DNA of 64,000 bases. It comes from Certhia americana (Eukaryota > Chordata > Aves > Passeriformes > Certhiidae). Within the stretch, counting starts at the first letter, position 1, and every line of letters begins with the position of its first letter. The stretch is taken from the NCBI GenBank assembly GCA_018697195.1, contig CM031879.1, positions 40,947,715 to 41,011,714 on the forward strand, written 5' to 3'. Below are positions 50,301-62,470 of this stretch, piece after piece. Under the pieces are notes generated by a model, which made no database searches, was not told the DNA's origin, and was given only the letters and a program-made list of their open reading frames with translations. A program made the translations under genes and the position numbers.

Positions 50301-51539
50301 GGCATATAGCTGGCCTCTTACAGAGCATTACCTCAGAGCTCCGAGATCGACACCATCACTTCTTCATTTCCATGTCATGTTCAAACTGTTGCTTTTTGCT
50401 AGTGAAAGGGATATAAGCCTCTTTTACCTTGCTTAACTTAAGAATCAGTCTTTGTTGTGCAATGTTATCTCTAGAAAAGATAGAAGCTAAAATATCTTAT
50501 TCTTTTATAACTACCATCAAAATGTGCTATCCAGTCACATTTTGACTTGATTGATCTCAGCAAATTTTAATGTGAAGATATAGAAATTGCAAGAAATAGT
50601 AAACTGAAAAAAGAGAAGAAAAGGAAGAGATTATCTTTACTATAGTGCATTAGTTTTACACAGATAAAATTATTAACACTATGGTAGCCTAACAGTGCTG
50701 TTGAAGAAATTTTGTCAGTTTTTCTGACCAAAAAGTACTAAGAAATCCTTTTCAGTCTTTTACTGCAGTTCCTTGCAAGACTGAGCAAAAATGCATAGAA
50801 ATTTCTTCCCCATCACTTGTCTGGGAATCACATACATTGGTGGTATGTTACCTCTGCAAGAAAAGGAAATGCTGCAATTAGACCAGCAGATTGCTCAGCT
50901 CAAGCCTTAAAAGCCTTTAACTTCCTCAAAAAAGAAGCTTTCACTTCAGATGTTTTGAGCGCTAGTACAATGAGTCAGACGACAGGAAAAACATTTCCTG
51001 TAAATCTTGAGAAGTACTCTGGGTAGGCAAATAGCATACACCTTCTACATAAACTGCAGTTCAGTTCTGATTTTGGCTGTGCAAATAAGGCGATCATGTG
51101 AATGGGTCCAGATAGTTGCACCTTCACGCCATTTCCAGAGCTTAGATTGCAATGAACACTGGAATCTTAGGAGGACAAAATAGTTTGCACTACACAGTAT
51201 TCAGCTTGGAGTTCAGGCAGAATGGGTATGTTGCTGTCTGAACCTATGTGTCCTACATTTGTTTACTTGCAAACTCTGAGGCAAGTGAAGTCCACGTAGC
51301 ATGTGTTTCATAATTCAAAGATTAGGTAGCTACAGAAAAGGCCATTTTGGGAGAAAGAAGGATCAGACACAAAGGACACATAACTGTTAAACAAACTCCC
51401 CTGTATGACCATTCACACTCCACACACCAGATACTTTCACTGCTGAGACCAAAGTCCCTTCACAGGGGGCAGGTCCAGTGAACCTAGAGTTGTCCTGCTT
51501 GGCTTCCCACACAGTCAGACCAGGTTTCCTGAGCAGTTT
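47386..51539. other. unique noncoding DNA
   Basis: No gene is recognised. Frames of 103 (minus strand, 47893-48204), 116 (48748-49098) and 98 codons (minus strand, 49663-49959) have no known domain. A short GT-rich run is at 48918-48937 and a purine-rich run at about 49984-50008. Confidence 0.6.
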
Positions 51540-51930
51540 CCCTGGCTGCCTATAGAAGGATCAGAGTTCTTGTTCCTTGAGGCCGTTTATTCACAGTACA
51601 GTGAAACAGAAAGAACTCGAGCTGGTGCCTCCAAGGAGGAACCCCCAATCAAAGAACCCCTGGGCTTTTATGTCTCCAGTCGAAGTGTTCAAAAGTCTCA
51701 GTCTTCCTCTTCTTCAGTCCACAGCTCCTGAGTGCCTCAGAGTGTCCAGTTTCCTGGCTCACAGGTCCCTAGGCCCTTTTTTATGCAAGGGCTCAACAGT
51801 TCACAACCCCTTGCCTCGGGCTTCAACCACCCAGAGCCCAGCCTGCAGCTCTTATTGAACCTGCACACTGAGCTACCTCCTCGGAATGGATCCCTTAACA
51901 TGAGGGTTTATAGAACCATTACAAATATTT
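51540..51930 (-). mobile_element. LTR-like block, minus strand
   Basis: Read on the minus strand, this GC-richer block has a TATA-like CATAAAAGCCCA (51661-51672), an AATAAA (51586-51591) about 75 bases further on, and a second TATA-like CATAAAAAA (51777-51785) upstream. The order TATA, short R, poly(A) signal, U5 fits an endogenous retrovirus LTR. Two overlapping plus-strand open frames (51577-51858 and 51732-51932) are explained by the low density of stops in GC-richer DNA. The ends are uncertain: no target-site duplication or primer binding site was found, and the block may reach as low as about 51400. No retroviral coding remnant adjoins it. Confidence 0.42.
51586..51591 (-). promoter_or_regulatory. 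AATAAA of the minus-strand LTR-like block
   Basis: Seen as TTTATT on the plus strand (GGCCGTTTATTCACAG). Its place after the TATA-like motif is the main reason for calling an LTR. Confidence 0.4.
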
Positions 51931-52254
51931 AAAGGCAACTTGCTGAAAGTTACTTGCTGTAAATCATGACCACGTTTAAACAGACAGAACAGAAGTAATA
52001 TTGCCTATCATACAGTTTGAACACAGAATTAGCAATAAACAGGAAGTTAAATTTCTTGCGTGAAGTTCTAGTTAAAGATATTGAAAATAGAACAGATTGT
52101 TGAGGATGATGTGTTGTAATCAGGGCAGGTATAAGAGAAGATAGTAAAGAGTAGAAGATACCAGAGCTCTTACTGAGAGCATCTTAAAGATAGAAATTAG
52201 AAAGTAGTTAGGGTGCTTCTCCTAGGTGCTTCAAACATTGTAAATAATTTCAAA
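51931..52254. other. unique spacer between LTR-like block and TTTTA array
   Basis: About 320 bases, A-rich, with no gene or repeat recognised. Confidence 0.6.
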
Positions 52255-52359
52255 TTTTATTTTATTTTATTTTATTTTATTTTATTTTATTTTATTTTAT
52301 TTTATTTTATTTTATTTTATTTTATTTTATTTTATTTTATTTTATTTTATTTTATTTTA
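52255..52359 (+). repeat. (TTTTA)21 pentanucleotide microsatellite
   Basis: Twenty-one uninterrupted TTTTA units (105 bases) followed by GAGACTCTGC. It is the longest perfect tandem array in the window. A 68-codon frame at 52213-52419 that repeats FILFY is a translation artefact of it. Purity over 105 bases means it is young or actively slipping, and read or assembly length may be uncertain here. Confidence 0.99.
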
Positions 52360-55300
52360 GAGACTCTGCTAGAATTTTGGCTGGAGTGTATCTTTTTTTT
52401 GGTCCCAAATGATTTCTGATCATTACATATGAGCAATAAAAAATGTGACTGTGTGGGCTGGCTATAATGAAGCTGGGATTTTGTATTCATTCATCACAAG
52501 ATGTAACTCCTATGTGCATCTGTTATCTATTTCAAGATCTTATTTCTTATGGGTAGTTTTATGGATAATTGAGTTAGGATCTTGGTAGAAAATCATCTGG
52601 AAAGAAGGTATATAGAGATTTCAACATGGTTTCTTTGTGGTGGACTCAGTCAGGACAGATGTTTTTTAAAAATGTTACTTTTACAGATTTAGTCATATAA
52701 GCTTTACCTTAGCATTTCATACAGTTGTGAGGACCTTCTCTATCAATGTTGCATGGAAATTCATCTGTTGTCTTATAGACCTGTCCTATGATGTGGAGAA
52801 CTGGCTTCTGAAACTGCTTATCTCTCAGCAATTAAAATACAGATCCTAAATAGTAGCTTAGGTGAGATACTTCCAGTGACTGAGAACATAAACAGTGACT
52901 TTTGGAATACAATGAAAACCACTCTGCTCAGGTTAAACCCACTGAGAAGCCGTCCAAGGAGAGAGAAACATCCAGGTCTTGCAAGCTTCTAGTGGAAGCT
53001 GGGTACAGATTTCAGCACATACATGTAAAACTCCAGTCTCGGCATTAGGATGCCCCTCTTCCCTAGAAAAAGAGGCATATGGCAACAAAAGCCTACATGC
53101 AAAAATCCTGATCTCATTTAAAGCTCTCTAGTCATGTGTTGCTTGTATATATAATTACAGTGAACTTCAGAAGCAACAGAAGCAGTGAGTTGCTGACACA
53201 AGGGAAGGAAATGGAGGTAGGCATAAGCTCGAACATGGTCACATGCATGAGTCAGCGGAGAGTGTAGAGACTTGTATTCATATTCTCTGTGCAAACAGCA
53301 GAAGCTGTTTAAAGAAATACCTTCTCAGCTGTTTGCTTACTGGAGGCTACTGTTCCTGCAACTGTGCTGGTAGAAAGGAATGTGTATGAATCAGAGACAC
53401 ATTAGCTAAGACCCTTGATCCAATGGTTTATCAGGGAGATAAAGATACATACCAAATCATTCTGATTCTTTGATAAGGAGGGAGAAGAAAATGGTGAGCA
53501 GTGGAAGGCTGTAAATTAATAGCCAGACATCCACCAAAAATAGTATCTCAAAACCCTAATTATTTATTGTTATGAATTTATTGTTCACTATTTCCAAAAA
53601 CCTCCATCATTCATTTGTGTGTGCTGCAATCAGAGATTTGTTTATGGCAGAGGATATGCTTAGTGCTAGAGGAGGTCTAAAAGTATAAGCAAGGATTGAA
53701 TACCTGACTTCTCTTGATTTTCAGCATAACCTATGTTAGGTTAAAAGTCAGGAGGCTTAGTGTAATGAAGTGTTGAGCTCTGTACCTTTCAAGTGTTTCA
53801 CAGTGGACCTCAATGCACTGTTTTTCAGTACACTTTTGAGAAGCATTTAGTCTTTGCCTAGAAATTGCTGTGCTATTTTTGCATATTCAGATCTCTGTAT
53901 CATTCCAGTTTGGAGAGGCCAACTGTTCCCTCTGTTTCCATATGAAGATAGAATGAATCAGTGTTACTTCCATCCGTACTGCCATTCCCCCAAATGCTTT
54001 CACAGATGTACTAGGAACATGGAGTTCTGTGGTCTGTAACTGCAATACTCCAGACCAGGCTGCTCTCAACAACCACCCTTCAGGAAACATACGTAACTCA
54101 AGGCTGGTAGGAGTTGCCACATGTTGCATGAGGAAAGATCCCATGAGGCTGCTCAGGTGATAGCAAAGCTTTAACAGAAAAAAAAAATTTCACCGAAGCA
54201 AAATTTTGCTGAAGGTTTCCAGCATCTGATTTGCATCCTTAGGAGAGGAAAGTTCCTGTGTCTCTGAGTGGCTAGCCCAGTACTTACTAGATGACTAGTA
54301 AGGAAGCTCCACCCCTTGTCGTATTATTTCTTGTCAATTTTAGTGTACAATTTAGCTTGCTGCCAGGAAGCCTGGTACTGGTACTCCACATACTCTCTTC
54401 TCCTCAGAAATATGCTAGAAATCCAGCATATACTCCTAAGTATAAGAAGAAAGCTGTTTTTATATCTAGCATGCTGAGAGAATGAGTTCACTTCACAGCA
54501 TCATTGCACATCACTTGTAATAGCTCAGTACAGGTATCAGTGTGAGCTCAGAATGGAACAACTAATTAAATCCACATTCCTGATGAGGGAATCAGGGAAG
54601 GTAACAAAGTACAGTAGCAAGACAATGGCAATGGGAGGGAGAGGAAGGTCTTCAGCTCATAGGCCTTCCAACTCAGCAAGCCTGGGCATTTTTTTTCCTG
54701 ACTCTCCAATAGAAATAACATCAATAACAGTTAGGAATAAAGTGAAAAATAATAGTTAAGAATAAAATAAAGGCCACATAATCTTTCCCTGTCTGTGAGA
54801 CATTTAGGCTCCACCAGCTGTGCTGGCTGGCTTCCTACATCTGGGCTCCAAAATGGGTAACAAGAAAACTCTGAGAGTACTATTTTAAGAACTTTGGCAC
54901 CAAGCAGAGTGGAGAAAGGGGAAAAAAAAAAAAAGGAAAAAAGAAAAAAAATCCCAACTCTCCACTTCTTTACTGAAATCATTCTGTTGAAAGCATTTCT
55001 GTTTGGCTGCCACAGCTCACCAAGCAGCCTAATGTGCCAGCTATTAGTACCCAGCAGAGAGCATGTTTGCAGCTATTCAGCAAAACTATCACATGTCCTT
55101 ACCGAAGGAAAGAGGGATCAGCTGCCGAACACTGGAGCTGATGAAGGGCAGAGCTATTAAAGCAAGCAATAAAAAAACCCACAACCCAGAATGCAGACTG
55201 ATTCTTATTACTATTTTTTTAACCTAATGGATGACATTTATAACTGGAAAGTATGAGTCAGTATGCTGTGCCAGCATGGGGTCTTTATGATGTTTTCATC

Positions 55301-58300
55301 TTGCTTGTTCTTCCTCCTTGGCTAGGACCATTCTGTCTTGTTGATTTGTAAGTTTTAGGTTCCTTGCAATACTTCAGAGATGGGCATTCACATGTGTTTG
55401 TGTGTGCATGTAAGAAGTGACCATAGCTCAGTGAACTGGAAGTAAAGAGCTAAACTACTCAACTCAGAAAATTTTTAGGGAGTAGTGAGACTACTTTACA
55501 GTGCTGAGACCTCTAAGATAAATTATTGCTGCCAAAGTGTCACCGCTGCCAAATGTGGCAGTGACGTGAGTGTGGGAGGCAAACACCCACTTGCTAGCGA
55601 GGACAAAATGGACACAGCTCTCTCTGCAACCACTAATCTAAGCCAAAATGCTTTAAAAACAGAGTACTGTTTGTCCTTTGATAGCACATGAGCAAACAGA
55701 ATGCATTTGACACAGAGCTTCTCTGTAATATCACATCTCTAGCATGTAGCCAAGAAGCAAAATTAAACTATTTATTGTGATGATATTGGAGTCTGGTTAC
55801 CTCAGAAACAATGCACTTGATTCTAGATTATGACTCCAGAAAATTCTCTTTACAATGCAAGATCAGGCCTGAAACATTTCCCAGGGTGAATTAATCAAGG
55901 CCTGGTATGGGAAAGTCCTCTTCTGACACAGAACCAACGTTATTTTATGGCAACTTCTCCTGCTCCGCCAGTCACATTCTCACAAGCATACTCCTGCTAG
56001 GAGAGTAATTTCCAAGACCCGTGCAAGGCAATGTCACCTAGCCATGGCTGTCTGGGCTGGTGCAGCAGCAGGGTCACCCCACAGCTTCCTGAGGGTGCAG
56101 GGAGGTGTGAGGGACCCGCAGAGCCTTTGCCTTCCTTTTCCCACAGCTGATATGGGTCATGCTCAGCGCAGCTGAAAATTGAGCCCTCAGGCGGGGAGCT
56201 ATAATGAATTCACTAGATTAGGCAATGAAAGCCAGTGTGAACAAAACAACCAGCTGGCTCAAGAATATTTCGCACTAGCATAAAAATGCTATGGTAGGGG
56301 AAGAAACAAGCTTCAGAAGCGTGCCCTTTCATTCTTCTGAAAATCATGCCTATCTTTTCTGTAATACATATTTTTACAGCCTCCATATACCTGTGAAAGT
56401 GAAAAGAAGTAAAGGTATTTTCATCCTCTGTGTACTGTTACAGTCATTAAAAACAGTAAATTCGTGTAAGAATGTGATGCACCTTGATAAAAAATTGTTC
56501 ATGGGGGAATTTTACCTGAAGCTTCGGATTTTTTTTTCTTTTCTTTCACAATGAATATTGGAATCTAACTGCATCATTAAGATCTTTGGAGTCCTTTTTT
56601 TAATTCTGGAAAACTAAAAGTTATGTAAGCTTTTATAAGCATCATTTCTAAAAACCTAAAGTAATAAAATTATACATATGGGAATGTATAGTACTAGAAT
56701 CAGAAACTAAAAAGGTGCTCTACCTTTGTTTCTGGAAGTGGAACAATTATTTCGGCACAGACTAGAATGACAGATGAGATTTGACTCCAGTTTATTTCTT
56801 TGCTTTTGCCCTCTGTCTAGGGTTGTGTTGAAACCTTGTGTTTCCAAAAGTTGTTGTTTTTCCTTTATCTGAGATGTGGCTTTTCATATGTGAGCCAATC
56901 CACCCACACTCTTCCTGTGATTATTCTCAAGAAATAAGAAGAAAATTCCACACAATGTCCGTACTCAATAGCATTGCAAGCCTACTTTCACTAGATTAAT
57001 AGTTTGCTTTCCTTTCTAGTTCACAAGAGATGCATGTTCCTATGAAATATTTTTGGAAAATGTGTTAGTCTACTGGAGGTATGTCTGCTATAGATGCCAC
57101 TCTTTCCAGAAAAAAAAAAGATGTCAGTAAAAAACAGCCTCACATTTGGTATTTGAAGGAGTGAAAGGCAACACTTAGGAATTCCCGCATGGCATTGCCC
57201 TTAAAATCTCCTAAGGAAATCCACCGTAAAATACAGTATGTGCTGAGAACAGGCTGGGGCACCTAAATATGGAGTGCTTTTGGCTTCAGCTATTCAGAAA
57301 TCCCCAGAACAGGTGCCAAATTAAGTCACCCTACTAGCTGCTTTCCATGGCTGAAGGTCAGTAATAGTTAACATGGAAGGGAATTTGGATAGCACATCTC
57401 ACAATCCAAGAGCACTGTGACTGCTCAAACATACCAATGCATTCTTACCTCAGAAAACCTCAAGTGCAGAGCAGTTTCGCTTTCCTTTGACATGGAAGCA
57501 GTTTACAGTTTATAAGGAAAACACATTAGTCTTTGGTATCAATGTTAATTTATGCCATATTTCCCATCTATTTATAACTCAAGCATTCTAAATTAGACTA
57601 TTAGATGCAAATATATTATAATCTGACAGAAGGCAAAATATTCCATAAATCTGATTTGGAAAAGAGAAATATTCATTCATATATAGCTGACTAATGGCTC
57701 TGCATTTGCAATTTCAGAAGCATGATTTTTTCAAAGAACTGCTGACAATCCATGTTAAACTTTGAAGATTAGTGTGTTTAGCCATAATTTTGCTCCCATT
57801 TGAATTTTATTTTGTTGTCAGCTTGTTTCTTATTACATTCTTTGTTTCTTAGAACTTGTATAAATAGAGAATTTTTGTTTCTTGAAAGCCTTTTGATCTC
57901 CTTTTCATTTCCCACCTGCAATTACAACTCTTTCTGGGTGACATCACCCATTAGATTCAGTGAAAAGAATTCTGGAAAATAGCTGAATAAAGAATTATTG
58001 ACATCAAGTGGAAAATAGCCATCTGGAACTGATGAACTCTCAAAAAGCCTGTTTGCATGTAAGAACCATGAATAAAAATCATTACAATTAGGCAAATATT
58101 AAAAATAATTTGTGCAAGGTATTCAATGCAAACTCAATGCCCAGAACTGGAAAACTCATGAAGGTGGTTTTTAATGCAAAGTTAAATATTTAACCTGGTT
58201 AGCTAGAGAATACTCACAAGCACAGATATATTACGTGGTATAGCGGTGATATATTACAATGTTTTATTTCAGTGAACAGTGAATTAGCACGGCACTTGCA

Positions 58301-60861
58301 ATTTCTTTTCTTCCACATCTTATTAAATTCAGACAGGGTGCGCTTTTAAGAATGTCCCGTATAGATGAATTTCATTCTCCAGTGAAACACACAGTAAGTG
58401 CATGCTAAGTCTACATTCCTGTTGGTTTGCTATTTTACCCTTTTCCTTAGTCCTCATACTATTAGTTGTTACATCTATGTCTAAACTCTGAACAAGCAGA
58501 AAACAGCATCATTCTCTGAATGTGACTGGAGTTACCCTTAAATTGTTCTAGTCAATAATCTAATATTTTTCTGAAGCAAGCACTGGTATATACTACTGTT
58601 ATGGTTTTGGTTTTTTTGTGCATGTGTGTGTGTAAACTAGAGTTATACTGATGTTAAGCACAGACGTTATTCATATTTACTCCATGGACATAGAGTTATG
58701 GACTGCAGCCCACTTCCTTCCTCTAGGAATGAAATTATCTTTGAGGAGACATAACAAGAAGATGTTGTTCCTGGGCTCTGTCTGCTCTGTAGAAGTTCTT
58801 CTTAACATTCACAGCATAAAACTGAAGACAGGGAGTGAATAGCATGTATCAGTAATCCTAAATTTTGGGTCTTCTTTTGAAGGAACAGAAGTTGTAGAGA
58901 GTTGTAGAAAGGAGTTTCTGTCACTTTATATTTTTTCCAGGGAAGAGGGAAGCGTTATTTTGCTACTTTTGGTTTGCTGTCTAGAAGGAATGTGATAGAT
59001 AATTGTAGAAAATTTTCCGGCTTGTGCGGACTAGAGATTTGAATCTCAATTATAGGTTATCGTTGTTGTGACTTTTTAGAAAAATCTGCTAGGTCTTCAC
59101 TGAATAATAAGACATAAAAAGCTACTGGACTTCAGAGTATGTTGAAAGACTGTGACACATAGAGATTCAGAAATAACCTCTAACAGAGTAACAACAGACA
59201 TACAGAGTCTTACAGTCACAACTGGTTGGTGCTCACAATCACAAAGGTATTTCCCATAGGGCTTATACCAGCACTGTTTACTAATAGGCGTGGATAATGT
59301 CAGGGCTTTCCATTGTACTTTGAACTTGCACAGCTTATCACTTCATAGTAAAGATGATCCACATGTATTCTCTGGTTGAAAAGCAGTTCCCCTCTGGACC
59401 AACTTAATAGGTGTTCCTACTTCAAACTTAATTATTTTTAGTTACCTCTAAACATAGTTATAGCTAGATTTTTTTTATATATCTGCTCTAAATCCAGCAA
59501 AGCTACAGTGGGTTTATACTGTTGAAAAAGTGAAAATAAAACTAAATATCCTCTCATTTCCAGGAGCCACTGACTCTCCCTGTTTGGAATAACCCTTATG
59601 GGAAACCCATGAGCTCTGCAGAAATGACTGAACCAGATTTGATTTAATGCAGATATTTTGAGAATTTAGGCAGACAGTATGTGTAAGTGAAGTGACAATA
59701 GCTTCTGTTAAGCCATCCCTAGTCTTTGGATAGTCTTAAACATAAAGAGAGATGGAAATCAGCTAGAAACTCTGATTCTGAGAAAGATGTGTTTTGCATA
59801 TGACCCTTTCAAAAATGTCAGCAACAGTGTATTTGCCTTTCTTGATCTTTGAATCAATACCTCTGGCTACATAAGACACTAGCAAATACATTCTGACTCC
59901 AAACAAATTATTTCAAAACTGTCACAAGTGACTTTTTACATGAATTATCATTCATGTGACATTTACAATTCCAGGCAAAGGCTGGCACAAGCATGCACAA
60001 AACCCCACTATTTTCCTCTGAGAAAGGGGAACCTCAGAATTCTTTTACCAAAGAAGACAAGCAGTTTGTTGCATGGCGGACCTTTACATCAAACATCTTA
60101 TTTAAAATCATATAGGCAACAAGTAGTCATTAAAAAGAGCACTGTGACCTCTTTGACTGCAATCGATGATGTCACATAGCTGCACTGTGCTTCATACTGT
60201 CCAGATGACACAGTTCCTCATTATTCTTCATGCTGGGTTGAGATCATTGCCTGGGTGAGAGGCAATTACCTGAAGCACATCTGAGAGGTGCTGGCAGACT
60301 GTCTGAGAGAGGTACTGTCTGAGTCTGAAGGAGCAATTTCTTTCCTTTTAGCCAAGCTTGTGGACTGAGAGAACCTTTCAGGATCTTTAGGTGCGTCTTG
60401 ATGCATTGGCAACAACAGTAGCCAGGGAATTGTTCTATTTTCTTGTTTACAAGTGCATGTCCAAATGAAGATTTTCCAATGTTTTGTCTATCTAGAGTAA
60501 ACAATTATTCACTCCAGTTTTTAAAAGCACTGCAAAGCTCATCAGGAGAAAAATACACTTTGTTTTCTACTCCAGGTCTTCTGTGCATTGCTGCTTAATA
60601 GCTATCCTCACTTCCACTACCATTTCTATTCTGAATATACACTAATTATTGGCTTAGTTCATTGTATCTGAAGGACAGAGTCACTTACAAGGCAACAGAT
60701 AAGATCACAAGCGAAATATGTGCTCATGGTCCTCACATCTGGAGTTCTGGATGGATGAACTTCTACCCCAGTATTATCTTTATTTTTTGGTCTAGTGTGC
60801 TGATTTGTATTGAATAATACTGATATAATAACTTAATATAAAAACTGTATGTAATATAGCA
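52360..60861. other. unique noncoding DNA, GC-richer patch at 56.0-56.2 kb
   Basis: About 8.5 kb with no recognised gene or interspersed repeat. Frames are 88 codons or shorter and mostly have antisense partners. A purine-rich A/G tract lies at 54911-54951, a small hairpin with a nearby direct repeat at 55529-55563, and a GC-richer patch with several CpGs at 56020-56200. Confidence 0.6.
54911..54951 (+). repeat. purine-only A/G tract
   Basis: Forty-one bases of A and G only, with A13, A6 and A8 runs. Simple low-complexity sequence. Confidence 0.9.
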
Positions 60862-60905
60862 ATATGATATGATATGATATGATATGATATAATATAATAT
60901 AATAT
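60862..60905 (+). repeat. compound (ATATG)5(ATATA)3 microsatellite
   Basis: Five ATATG units pass into three ATATA units and a final ATAT, keeping the 5-base period. One G-to-A change spread by slippage would explain the switch. Confidence 0.95.
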
Positions 60906-62357
60906 CTACTATATCCAGGTTGTAATAACTTAGGATTTTACTAAAAGGAAACTTGCCTAGGTTTTGAAGTTTGGAAGGCATTTATTTTAAATTGTTTCAT
61001 CTTGATTTAATCAATAAAGTGAAGTTTTGTATATGTACATGAATGTATACATTCATCCAGAATATTTGGGACAGGTGCATCATATAAATGGATTAGATAA
61101 TTTCATTAATTACATAGCTGTTGCAGATATTAAAAGCAAGAGTTTACTAGAAAATGCCATATAATTTCTAGTACAGAAACTGAGGCATGATTGTGGTTTA
61201 TCAGACACACTCATCTGCAGGTTTCACTTTAATCATTTGTGCTATTAAAGAAGATGATATTGCTGCATTCCCCAGCACTGAGGAATGAAACTATTTCACA
61301 GGTTGATGCAAACAGAAGCAGTTAACTGTAATGGTTTATTGAGCTCAGTCCCTCACTAACACTGCATCGTACATCGCTGCCTTACCAGGTCAGAGAGTGT
61401 TTTGGGTTTTTTTTAGTCCATTGTTAAGGGTACATTATAATTTCTTTACTAGTTTTTCTGAACATGGCACATACCATTGTAAATGTTTTATTAATGAATT
61501 CAGAAAACAAGTAGCTTGTCTGTTTTTACAGACTATTACCACCTGGTGCTGCTAGGGCAGGATGAGAATGGAAACTTCCACTGAGAAACTAAGATCTCAT
61601 TTCCTGTAACAATTTCAGTTAAAGTACATCCTAAGAGATGAACAGAGTGGATGGCAGTATAAATGAAGACAGGTTTTACAGAAGAGGTCTGTTCCAAAGA
61701 TGAGCCAATTCAATAGTGGACTTCTCCATGGTTTCATAGTGCTTTCTGGGATTTTACCAGATCTTCGGAGTAAAATTTTGTTCTCACTGTAATTTAAGAT
61801 AGTAAGGAGGCAAGAGAGACTTTAAAAAATGTATTTCTTTTGTTTGGAAAGCCTTGTATGTAGTATCTGTAAGCATCTGCTAGTTAAGTATCATCTTTCA
61901 TTATTTTATTAACCTGTAGGACTTTCATTATGCTTCCATTGCTTTGGTTTCTTTGGAAAAAGAAAAGTTTTCTATTAAAACAACAAATGTAGGCTTCAGT
62001 ATAAATAATGAAAACTGTTCTGCTAACTCACTTGAGTGTCAGTCTGCAAAGACAGCCAGATAACCAAAATTTTACCGTCCGAGTCGTGTTTGGACAAACA
62101 TCTATAAAACAAGATTCCTTATCAGATTCCAGCACTTCCACTTGGCATCTCAGCTGGAAATACCAGAAGAAAAGCCTTTCTGTTAGACCACGGTCATTTC
62201 CAGCTCTAGTCCCTGGTGGAAATCAGAAGTGCCAAATTAATTTTGCTCATGAAGGGTTCAGTGTAAGTTCATTTCCAAACATGCATTAAGGTTTCTTTTG
62301 TATATCTTCCTTAAAGCCTGTGTGGTTGCTTGTTTTGTAAGTGCCAGGAGTTTTTCT
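60906..62357. other. unique noncoding DNA
   Basis: No gene or repeat is recognised. A 93-codon frame at 62008-62289 has no known domain and no splice or promoter context that I can defend. Confidence 0.6.
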
Positions 62358-62470
62358 GGTTTTGTTTGTTTGTTTGAGTTTTGTTAGGTTTGGTTTTTTT
62401 AATTTTGCTTTTGTTTTGTTTGGTTTGGCTTGGATTTAGTTTCTGTTTTGTTCTGTTGTTTGTTTCTTTA
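62358..62470 (+). repeat. TTTG/TTTTG-rich low-complexity tract
   Basis: Irregular TTTG, TTTTG and TTGG units with a central T7, like the tracts at 10.55 and 34.2 kb. Confidence 0.9.

Noticed and set aside
51463..51470. CAGGGGGC as a CTCF core
   Set aside because: The bases in front (TTCAC before AGGGGGC) do not fit the CTCF consensus, so the match is limited to a G-run.
52213..52419. 68-codon frame with a repeated FILFY peptide
   Set aside because: Direct translation of the TTTTA microsatellite.
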